From: Paracoccaceae bacterium
Lineage (GTDB): Bacteria; Pseudomonadota; Alphaproteobacteria; Rhodobacterales; Rhodobacteraceae
Length of the DNA stretch: 15,593 nt
Direction: 5' to 3'
NCBI GenBank assembly: GCA_023134935.1
Contig: JAGLUD010000286.1
Coordinates: 1-15,593, forward strand
Below are positions 6,786 through 13,780 of the stretch, piece after piece. How positions within the stretch are numbered: position 1 is the first letter of the stretch; the number at the start of each line of letters is the position of its first letter. Position numbers and translations under genes: made by a program. The notes beneath the pieces were generated by a model. It saw only the letters and a list, made by a program, of their open reading frames with translations, was not told the origin of the DNA and searched no databases.

Positions 6786-8437
6786 TGAACAGTCAACCAT
6801 CAACGCTGTGGACACATCTGAGCAGCGAGACCAACCATACCGGCACTTGGCGAAGTGCGCTCCCGCTATATCAAAACCAACCGTCACCATGTCACGGAGC
6901 TTGCCCTGTTGGCGGGTCGATTGCGACATGGATCAAACAAGTTAAAGACGGTGACCATTATGAAGCGTGGCTGACTCTGGTTGATAACAACCCGTTTCCG
7001 GCGATTGCAGGTCGAATTTGCCATCATCCGTGTGAAACCGCGTGCAACCGCGCAGAACATGACGAGACTGTCGGTATATGCAGTTTGGAGCGTTTTGTGG
7101 GTGATTTGGCATTGCGTGAAGGGTGGAGTTTCCCGTCGCCAGATGTCGAACTCAGCCAGTCAGTTGCAGTCATTGGTGGTGGCCCAGCGGGACTTTCTGC
7201 GGCATATCAACTACGTCGGCAAGGACTTCAGGTGACGCTTTTTGAAGCTCGCGAAGCGCTTGGTGGTCTCATGCGCTACGGAATTCCGTCTTATAGATTA
7301 TCACCGGATATTCTTGACGGTGAAGTGGCGCGCATTACTGCGATGGGTATCGACCTTCGCCTTAATGCTGAAGTGATGGACGAGAAGGCGCTGACTGCCC
7401 TGCACAAAGACTTTGACGCTGTGTTCTTGGCCACCGGTGCAAGCCTGCCAAAAGAGTTACCTGGTCTGGATTACAGTCAGTCCTTCGTATTGGACAGCGC
7501 TGCTTTCTTGGCTGATGAACCCGAAGCACAGAGTTCGCAAACCGGTGAACATATTCTGGTCATCGGCGGTGGCTCGGCTGCGCTGGATGTGGCTCGAACC
7601 GCCCGAAGGTTAGGGCGTAAAGTGACCGTACTTACGTTGGAAAGCGAAGGTCACCTTCCTGCGCAACAAGTTGAATTGGACGAAGCTTCTGAGGAAGGTA
7701 TCGAATTTATCACTGGCGCGATGATGCAGTCGGCTGTCGGCAAAGATGGTAGTGTGACTGTCCACGCGACCAAGGTCGATTTTCAGATCGGTAATGCACC
7801 CGGAGGATTCACCGCCGCGCCTGTAGCAGGTAGCGAGTTCACTATCGAAGTGAACACCATAATTCCAGCGATCGGGCAGGACGCTGATCTGGCTAGATGG
7901 AACGGCATTTTGAACACATCTGGTCCAGTGATCAACATATCGGGTGCGCATGGTAAAACTAGCCAACCGGGTATATTCGCCGGCGGTGATGTAGCATCGA
8001 TGAGCCGTTTTGTCACCCAAGCGATCGGTATGGGAAAAGAGGCGGCGCTTGGTATAGTCGCAACATTGGTTGATGACGCTGATGTCGTTGCTCCTTCACA
8101 GGAGCCAGAGGTCTTGCTTGACCGCATCAACACTGCATACCACGTAAATCATGGCCGCAACACGCAGGGCCTTGCCGAAGTAGCCTCTAGATTAGAAACA
8201 TTCGACGAAGTTCAACAACCTTTAGCCCCCGCTCAAGCACAATCCGAGGCGGAGCGGTGCTTTTCCTGCGGTACTTGTACGCTGTGTGACAACTGTTTTT
8301 ACTATTGTCCTGACGTGGCGATAATCAAGCTTGAAGACGGTTATGAAATCAAAACCGATTACTGCAAAGGTTGTGGGCTGTGTGTTGCTGAATGTCCAAC
8401 CGGGTCGATCCATATGCAGGAGGATATCGCATCATGA
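6785..8437 (+). CDS. padH: Phenylglyoxylate oxidoreductase FAD/NAD subunit fused to a two-[4Fe-4S] ferredoxin (epsilon-delta fusion)
   Basis: 550-residue fusion. Residues about 30-110 form a GltD-like Fe-S domain (Cys36, Cys40, Cys79, Cys83, Cys87, Cys99). Next come an FAD dinucleotide fold (VAVIGGGPAG, 127-136), a nested NAD(P) fold (ILVIGGGSAA, 257-266) and the FAD C-terminal motif IFAGGDVA at 397-404. Residues about 485-550 are ferredoxin-like, with Cys492/495/498/501/504/508 and a second set Cys527/530/533/537. It would carry electrons from the thiamine-diphosphate subunits to NAD. In Azoarcus/Aromatoleum evansii these two functions are separate proteins, PadH (epsilon) and PadF (delta), and padH lies between padG and padI; here they are one gene between padE and padG. 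The start at 6785 is chosen by the GGAGG site and the TAATG junction with padE. The end overlaps padG as ATGA. Confidence 0.85.
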   Translation: MNSQPSTLWTHLSSETNHTGTWRSALPLYQNQPSPCHGACPVGGSIATWIKQVKDGDHYEAWLTLVDNNPFPAIAGRICHHPCETACNRAEHDETVGICSLERFVGDLALREGWSFPSPDVELSQSVAVIGGGPAGLSAAYQLRRQGLQVTLFEAREALGGLMRYGIPSYRLSPDILDGEVARITAMGIDLRLNAEVMDEKALTALHKDFDAVFLATGASLPKELPGLDYSQSFVLDSAAFLADEPEAQSSQTGEHILVIGGGSAALDVARTARRLGRKVTVLTLESEGHLPAQQVELDEASEEGIEFITGAMMQSAVGKDGSVTVHATKVDFQIGNAPGGFTAAPVAGSEFTIEVNTIIPAIGQDADLARWNGILNTSGPVINISGAHGKTSQPGIFAGGDVASMSRFVTQAIGMGKEAALGIVATLVDDADVVAPSQEPEVLLDRINTAYHVNHGRNTQGLAEVASRLETFDEVQQPLAPAQAQSEAERCFSCGTCTLCDNCFYYCPDVAIIKLEDGYEIKTDYCKGCGLCVAECPTGSIHMQEDIAS

Positions 8438-9600
8438 ACGCACCTATCAGAAACGAAAACCTGCAATTGTTGAACGGGAACCATGCTGTGGCTTGGGGGG
8501 TGCGGTTGGCCTCGCCGGATGTTGCGCCGCTTTATCCGATAACTCCGCAAACACCAATTCTGGAAAAACTGATCGATTTCAAAAGCGCCGATTTGCTTGG
8601 AACCGAGATTTTAACGCCTGAGAGCGAACACAGCGCCATGGCGGCGGCAGTTGCTGCATCGGCCACTGGGGCGCGCGTTTTTTCGGCGACCTCCTCGCAA
8701 GGATTGTTGCTAATGCACGAGCTTCTGCATTATGCGGCTGGCTCGCGTTTGCCGATTGTGTTGTTTAACGTCAACCGCACACCTGCAGCGCCTTGGGGCT
8801 TCTGGCCCGACCAGATCGATAGCCTTTCGCAACGCGACACAGGCTGGGTGCAGCTTTACAGCGAAACGCCGCAGGAATCTCTTGATACTGTCATTCAGGC
8901 ATTTCGGATCGCCGAAGCATCCGAACTTCCGGTGATGGTTAATCATGACGCATTTTACGTTAGCCACGCGGTCGAGCCGGTAAGCGTGCCGGATCAAGGC
9001 GCTGTTGAATTATATTTGCCTAAGGTCGATCGGTCCATGTGGCTAGACACTGATATTGGTCGCGCGATCGGCGCACCGATTGGGCAAGATGGGTGGAACC
9101 GGACTCGGCGTGAAATGGATGCAGCAATGCAAACAATAGTTGGGCTGACCAAGGACGCCGGTAAGGCATGGGGTGAAATGTCCGGACGTCCCTATGCCCC
9201 GCTAGAGCTTTATCGTTGTGATGATGCCGAAGTCGTTTTTGTCACAATGGGCAGCATGGCAGGCACAGCGCGCGAAGCCGTAGACAGGTTGCGTGAAAGT
9301 GGTGTCGCCGCTGGATTGGTTAAGGTTCGCCTATTCCGTCCAATGCCAATGGCTGATTTGCACGCAGCACTTGCCGATATTCCTTGTGCCCTTGTTCTTG
9401 ATCGCAACTATTCCCCAGGAGTGGGTGGAGTTTTGCATCAGGAATTAATGGCCGGGTTCTATGGCGCTGAAAATGCACCCCGTATTTTCGGCTTTTTAAC
9501 GGGCGTGGGCGGGACCAATGTACCGGTCGAGATGCTGGAAAAACTGGCCGTCGACTACCGTCAGGCCAAGCAAAACAACAATCCGATCTGGGTGGAGTAG
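8434..9600 (+). CDS. padG: Phenylglyoxylate:acceptor oxidoreductase, alpha subunit
   Basis: 388-residue alpha-type subunit of the 2-oxoacid:acceptor oxidoreductase family. It contributes the pyrimidine-binding half of the thiamine-diphosphate site and the transketolase C-terminal-like domain. Seen: the domain II signature YPITPQTPI at about 31-39, ESEHSAM at about 63-69, and the NVNRTPAAPWG region of the thiamine domain. The start at 8434 is chosen because it overlaps the preceding stop as ATGA and follows AGGAGG by ten bases; an in-frame ATG 42 nt upstream would lie inside the ferredoxin region of the fused subunit. The gene for the beta subunit follows four bases after its stop. Assignment to phenylglyoxylate rests on the cluster. 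Confidence 0.83.
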   Translation: MNAPIRNENLQLLNGNHAVAWGVRLASPDVAPLYPITPQTPILEKLIDFKSADLLGTEILTPESEHSAMAAAVAASATGARVFSATSSQGLLLMHELLHYAAGSRLPIVLFNVNRTPAAPWGFWPDQIDSLSQRDTGWVQLYSETPQESLDTVIQAFRIAEASELPVMVNHDAFYVSHAVEPVSVPDQGAVELYLPKVDRSMWLDTDIGRAIGAPIGQDGWNRTRREMDAAMQTIVGLTKDAGKAWGEMSGRPYAPLELYRCDDAEVVFVTMGSMAGTAREAVDRLRESGVAAGLVKVRLFRPMPMADLHAALADIPCALVLDRNYSPGVGGVLHQELMAGFYGAENAPRIFGFLTGVGGTNVPVEMLEKLAVDYRQAKQNNNPIWVE

Positions 9601-9604
9601 CGCC

Positions 9605-10477
9605 ATGAAAGATATTGAATATAACGAAGCGGGTCAATTTTGTTCAGGCCACAATGCATGTGCAGGGTGCGCCGAAGCGTTATCAATGCGTGTGATCTTA
9701 AACGCCGTCGGAAAAAATACGGTAGGGGTCGTGGTGCCTTCATGCGTAGCAATAATCGTTGGTGCCCATCCCAGAAGTTCTGCCAAAATCCCGTTTATCC
9801 ACGGGCTTCTTGAATCTGCGGCCGCGATGGCCAGCGGGGTGAAGCGCGGGCTGGTATCGCAAGGTAAGGACGACACTACAGTTCTATGCTTGGCTGGCGA
9901 CGGCGGCACATATGATATCGGCCTTCAGGCGCTATCTTCGGCTGCTGAACGTAACGAGGACATCCTCTATGTCTGTTTCGATAACGAAGGCTATATGAAC
10001 ACTGGTGGCCAGACGAGCTCGTCTACGCCATTGGCGGCTTCAACTGGCTCGTCTCCGTTGGGAAAGACTACCAGAAAAAAGAATTTGGTTGAAATTCTAG
10101 CTGCTCACAGAATTCCGTATATCGCCACTGCCAGTCCTTCGCATCTGAGCGACCTGTCGGAGAAAGTTACCAAGGCTAAAGCAATTCGAGGAATGAAGGT
10201 GATCATTGTGGTTATCCCTTGCTTGCCGGGCTGGGGAATTGCTGACGATGCTGCTGTTAAAGTTTCCCGTTTAGCGGTGGAAAGTGGAGTATTCCCGTTG
10301 ATCGAAGTCGAAGACGGTTTGCGGTACTCAATAAACAGCGCCGACAAGACCAAACCGATTGATGAATACCTCGATCTTCAAAAACGCTATCGGCATATTT
10401 CGGATTCCGAGCGAGTGGAATTGCAGCAGGATGTCGATGACAGCTGGGACCGACTTGTCGCCCGCACCAAAATGTAA
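9605..10477 (+). CDS. padI: Phenylglyoxylate:acceptor oxidoreductase, beta subunit (thiamine diphosphate-binding)
   Basis: 290-residue beta-type subunit. It holds the diphosphate-binding half of the thiamine site: GDG at 98-100 with NEGYMNTG at 127-134, the classic GDG-x(about 26)-N pattern for Mg and thiamine diphosphate. The N-terminus has Cys19 and Cys22 (CAGC), with Cys13 nearby, corresponding to the [4Fe-4S] ligand region of PorB-type subunits. The start at 9605 is preceded by GGTGGAG seven bases away. It is the last gene of the ligase-pad operon; 144 nt with a fresh promoter/operator region follow, and no clear terminator hairpin was found there. Confidence 0.84.
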   Translation: MKDIEYNEAGQFCSGHNACAGCAEALSMRVILNAVGKNTVGVVVPSCVAIIVGAHPRSSAKIPFIHGLLESAAAMASGVKRGLVSQGKDDTTVLCLAGDGGTYDIGLQALSSAAERNEDILYVCFDNEGYMNTGGQTSSSTPLAASTGSSPLGKTTRKKNLVEILAAHRIPYIATASPSHLSDLSEKVTKAKAIRGMKVIIVVIPCLPGWGIADDAAVKVSRLAVESGVFPLIEVEDGLRYSINSADKTKPIDEYLDLQKRYRHISDSERVELQQDVDDSWDRLVARTKM

Positions 10478-10575
10478 ATGGGGTTATGCCGCCTTAAAGC
10501 TGCTTGTTAGAAAAACTCATGTCACTATTTTTAGGAATTTTAACTCTAGATAACACTACCGTTGCGCATAAAGTT

Positions 10576-10595
10576 GTATAATGGTACTGTTATAC
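10576..10595. promoter_or_regulatory. Predicted operator 3 with overlapping -10 element, upstream of the thioesterase-padB operon
   Basis: The bases are GTATAATGGTACTGTTATAC: perfect 6-bp inverted arms (GTATAA and TTATAC) around a GTAC centre, with 16 of 20 positions self-symmetric. This is the most symmetric of the three sites. A perfect TATAAT (10577-10582) sits in the left arm, but there is no recognisable -35 at 16-18 nt, so the promoter may need an activator or use the second -10-like TATACT (10591-10596). The centre is about 36 nt before the thioesterase ATG, the same distance as operator 1 from the GNAT ATG. Confidence 0.58.
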
Positions 10596-10621
10596 TAAAT
10601 TAACAACAGGACGGTCAAAAA

Positions 10622-11029
10622 ATGTATGAGAATCTTGAAGTCGGAACAAATGAAGCGCGTACGTTCACGGTTCAAACTGATCAAACCATTGATTTTATGG
10701 GAAAAAATGCCCGCGTTTATGCCACTCCTTCGTTGGTGCGCGACATCGAACATACATGCCGCGACTTGATCCATTCGCGCGTTCCCGAAGGCGAAGATTC
10801 GGTTGGCACCGTCGTAAATATTGTCCACATGGCGCCGACACTTTTGGGGATGCAGGTGACTGTGGATGTTACCATTGCTGAAATTGATGGTCGTAAAGTG
10901 GTTTTCGATGTTGTGGCAAAAGATCCGCTAGATACGATCTGCAAAGGTCGTCACGAGCGGTTCATTGTCGATGTCGCCAAAACCAAGGAAAGACTGAAAG
11001 CAAAAGCTGCCAAAGTATCAGGCATGTGA
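10622..11029 (+). CDS. FlK-like hotdog-fold acyl-CoA thioesterase
   Basis: 135-residue single-domain hotdog protein of the fluoroacetyl-CoA thioesterase (FlK) type. Thr35, Glu43 and His69 have exactly the mutual spacing of the FlK catalytic residues Thr42, Glu50 and His76, in the contexts TPSLVRDIEHTC and VVNIVHMAPT. It is the first gene of the operon and is followed by padB after 12 nt. PadBCD releases free phenylglyoxylate from phenylacetyl-CoA, so this protein may hydrolyse phenylglyoxylyl-CoA or a related CoA ester, or rescue CoA from dead-end thioesters. That role is inferred from position only. The ribosome site is CAGGA ten bases upstream. Confidence 0.78.
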   Translation: MYENLEVGTNEARTFTVQTDQTIDFMGKNARVYATPSLVRDIEHTCRDLIHSRVPEGEDSVGTVVNIVHMAPTLLGMQVTVDVTIAEIDGRKVVFDVVAKDPLDTICKGRHERFIVDVAKTKERLKAKAAKVSGM

Positions 11030-11041
11030 AAGGCGTAAGCC

Positions 11042-13780
11042 ATGAATAAACCGACCACCCCAGTTTGGAAAAGCGTTTCATCCTACTGTTACCAATGCGT
11101 TGCAGGGCCCGATCTGATGAAGGTCGATGTCATGGATGGCGTGCCTGTTCAAATCCGACCCAATGATGATGCCAAAGACGTGCATCCCGCACACGGCAAG
11201 GTTTGCGTGAAGGCTTATGGCTTGATCCAAAAAACCAACAATCCTAACCGCATCAAAACTCCGATGATACGCACCAACCCAAAAAAAGGGCGTAATGAAG
11301 ACCCCGGGTTCCGACCTGCCAGTTGGGATGAGGCGTTTGATCTGATCTGCGGAAAGCTTAACAAAAGCCGCGAAAAAGGTCTGTTGGATGAAAGCGGATT
11401 TCCACGTGTAGCGGCCAGTTTTGGCGGCGGTGGCACCTCAACAGTATATATGGGCAGTTTTCCAGCTTTTCTTAGCGCTTGGGGCCCGATCGATATGAGT
11501 TTCGGCAGTGGTCAGGGCGTGAAATGTTATCACTCAGAACACTTGTATGGCGAATTTTGGCATCGCGCGTTTACTGTTTGCTCGGATACGCCATTAACGG
11601 AAATGGTAATCTCGTTCGGGGCAAATGTTGAAGCATCCTCGGGCGTATGCGGTGTGCGTCGCCATGCTAACGCGCGCGATCGTGGTATCAAGCGTGTGCA
11701 GGTTGAGCCGCATCTGTCAGTTACGGGCGCTTGCTCGGCTGAATGGGTGCCGATCCGTCCCAAAACCGATCCCGCTTTCATGTTTGGTCTGATCCATGTG
11801 CTTTTACACGAGGTTGGCCGTGATCGTCTGGATATCCCGTTTCTTAAGAACCTCAGTTCTTCGCCATATCTGATCGCCCCGAACGGTTTCTATATGCGTG
11901 ATCCGGTAACTAAAAAGCCGCTGATTTGGGATTTGAAAAGCAACAGTGCGGTGCCCCACGACACGCCGGATATCGAACCAGCGCTGGAGGGGGATTTCAA
12001 CGTATCAGCGCTCGAGGTTGGTCCTGATGACGAGGAATGGGCGCACGACAACATAACCTGCCAGCCAGCATTTACACATTTGGTAGAGCATATCCGGCCA
12101 TATAGCCCCGAATGGGCAGCAGAGATCTGTGATGTGAAGGCTGAAGTAATTCGCACGACCGCGCTGGATTATCTGGATCATGCCCATGTGGGCGAAACTA
12201 TTGAAATGGATGGGATCGAAATGCCGTTCCGTCCTGTCGCGATTGCGCTGGGAAAAACAGTCAGTAATGGCTGGGGTGGTTACGAATGCGTTTGGGCACG
12301 AACTTTGATGGCTGTTCTAATTGGTGGACTGGAGGTGCCGGGGGGAACTTTGGGTACGGCCGTCCGACTTAATCGACCTGCCGATAATCGTTGGTCTAGT
12401 GTGGTTCCTGGGCCAGACGGCTTTATGAATTACCCGATGAACCCGACCAAAAAGGGCGAATGGGTCGAAAAAGGATCTGCGCGTCATGCACACCAATCCT
12501 TAATACCGCTTGCCTCCAACGGTCCGTGGTCTCAAGCGCTTGGTCCTACGCATCTGGCATGGATGTCGCAAAAAGAAGGCTTTGAACATTTACCTAAACC
12601 CACCCGTCCTGATGTTTGGTTTGTCTATCGTACTAATCCAGTAATTTCATTCTGGGACACCGGAGCAGTTGAAGAGGCAATTGCCAATTTCCCGTTTACT
12701 GTTTGTTTTGCGTATACCGACGATGAAACCAACCACATGGCGGATGTGCTTTTGCCGGAATGCACCGACCTTGAAGGCTTGCAACTGATCCGTATCGGCG
12801 GCACGAAATATATGGAGCAATTCTGGAAGCATCAGGGTTTTGCCTTGCGTGACCCAGCAGCAGAACCTTTGGGAGAGGCGAAGGATTTCACATGGATTTC
12901 CACTCAACTTGCCAAGCGGTGTGGTCTTTTGGATAAGTACAATACGGCGATAAGTAAGGGCGCTGCCGGCGTTCGCCTTTTTGGCGAAGGTTACGATTTT
13001 TCGCTGAATCCGGATGAAGAACACTCTGTCGAGGATATATGGGATGCGTCCTGTCGTGCCGCTAGCGCAGAGCTGACCGATGGCGCTGAAAGTCAAGGAC
13101 TGGACTATTTCCGTGAGCACGGTTTTCGCACCAAACCATTCCCGCAAGCGCGGTGGTATTTGTATCCGGCAATGAAGAAAAGCGGCCTGCGTTTCGAGTT
13201 ACCATATCAGGAACGGATACTTCGTATCGGACAGGAACTTGGTAATCGCTTACATGAAAAGGGCATCAAATGGTGGGATCGCCAGCTTCAGGAATACGAA
13301 GCAATGCCGCATTATCAAGATTTGCCTGCCCTTTGGTCGGACGCGTTGGAGAAACGCTACGATGTTAAAATCGGGGATTATCCGTTCTGGCTGCTTACAG
13401 CACGCTCGATGCAATATTCTTGGGGTGGCAACGCTGGAATTCAGATGATCCATGAAGTGGCTTCAAACATTGCCGGTCATGGCGGTGTAATGATGAACCC
13501 AATTGCAGCAAAACAACTTGGATTGAAAGAGGGTGAGTGGGTCAAAATATCTAGCCCGACTGGCGAAACCGAAGGGTCGGTTATTCTACGTCAAGGAATC
13601 CGGCCAGATACGTTGCTGATGATCGGCCAGTTTGACCATTGGAAAACGCCTTTTGCCAAGGATCTTAAAACGCCGAGCATGAACTCGCTAACTCCGATGA
13701 TGCTGGAGCTGACAGACGCCACCGGTTCAGGGGCTGATCTGGTGCGCGTAAATGTAACCAAGACAGGAGCAGGCGCATGA
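11042..13780 (+). CDS. padB: Phenylacetyl-CoA:acceptor oxidoreductase, molybdopterin catalytic subunit
   Basis: 912-residue DMSO-reductase-family molybdopterin oxidoreductase, read as PadB, which performs the four-electron alpha-oxidation of phenylacetyl-CoA to phenylglyoxylate with quinone as acceptor. Size (about 100 kDa) is close to the large subunit of the known enzyme. Seen: N-terminal Fe-S region with Cys16, Cys19 and Cys55. The third Cys of the usual CxxCx3C pattern is absent (Pro23 at that place). KCYHSEH at 161-167 contains a candidate molybdenum ligand (Cys162). A central molybdopterin domain and a C-terminal dinucleotide-binding domain (from about 780) follow. There is no twin-arginine signal, so the protein should face the cytoplasm, as a CoA-ester substrate requires. 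GAAAGG lies eight bases before the ATG. The stop overlaps padC as ATGA. Other members of this family act on different substrates; the adjacent padE-I and padJ genes make phenylacetyl-CoA the best fit. Confidence 0.83.
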   Translation: MNKPTTPVWKSVSSYCYQCVAGPDLMKVDVMDGVPVQIRPNDDAKDVHPAHGKVCVKAYGLIQKTNNPNRIKTPMIRTNPKKGRNEDPGFRPASWDEAFDLICGKLNKSREKGLLDESGFPRVAASFGGGGTSTVYMGSFPAFLSAWGPIDMSFGSGQGVKCYHSEHLYGEFWHRAFTVCSDTPLTEMVISFGANVEASSGVCGVRRHANARDRGIKRVQVEPHLSVTGACSAEWVPIRPKTDPAFMFGLIHVLLHEVGRDRLDIPFLKNLSSSPYLIAPNGFYMRDPVTKKPLIWDLKSNSAVPHDTPDIEPALEGDFNVSALEVGPDDEEWAHDNITCQPAFTHLVEHIRPYSPEWAAEICDVKAEVIRTTALDYLDHAHVGETIEMDGIEMPFRPVAIALGKTVSNGWGGYECVWARTLMAVLIGGLEVPGGTLGTAVRLNRPADNRWSSVVPGPDGFMNYPMNPTKKGEWVEKGSARHAHQSLIPLASNGPWSQALGPTHLAWMSQKEGFEHLPKPTRPDVWFVYRTNPVISFWDTGAVEEAIANFPFTVCFAYTDDETNHMADVLLPECTDLEGLQLIRIGGTKYMEQFWKHQGFALRDPAAEPLGEAKDFTWISTQLAKRCGLLDKYNTAISKGAAGVRLFGEGYDFSLNPDEEHSVEDIWDASCRAASAELTDGAESQGLDYFREHGFRTKPFPQARWYLYPAMKKSGLRFELPYQERILRIGQELGNRLHEKGIKWWDRQLQEYEAMPHYQDLPALWSDALEKRYDVKIGDYPFWLLTARSMQYSWGGNAGIQMIHEVASNIAGHGGVMMNPIAAKQLGLKEGEWVKISSPTGETEGSVILRQGIRPDTLLMIGQFDHWKTPFAKDLKTPSMNSLTPMMLELTDATGSGADLVRVNVTKTGAGA

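Noticed and set aside
10478..10575. Search for a terminator or small gene between padI and the thioesterase.
   Set aside because: No stable GC-rich hairpin with a T-tract and no start codon with a ribosome site leading to a plausible peptide; the stretch is treated as promoter DNA.
11042..11100. Possible twin-arginine export signal on PadB.
   Set aside because: The N-terminus has no RR motif or hydrophobic segment before the Cys16/Cys19 motif; a cytoplasmic location also fits a CoA-ester substrate.
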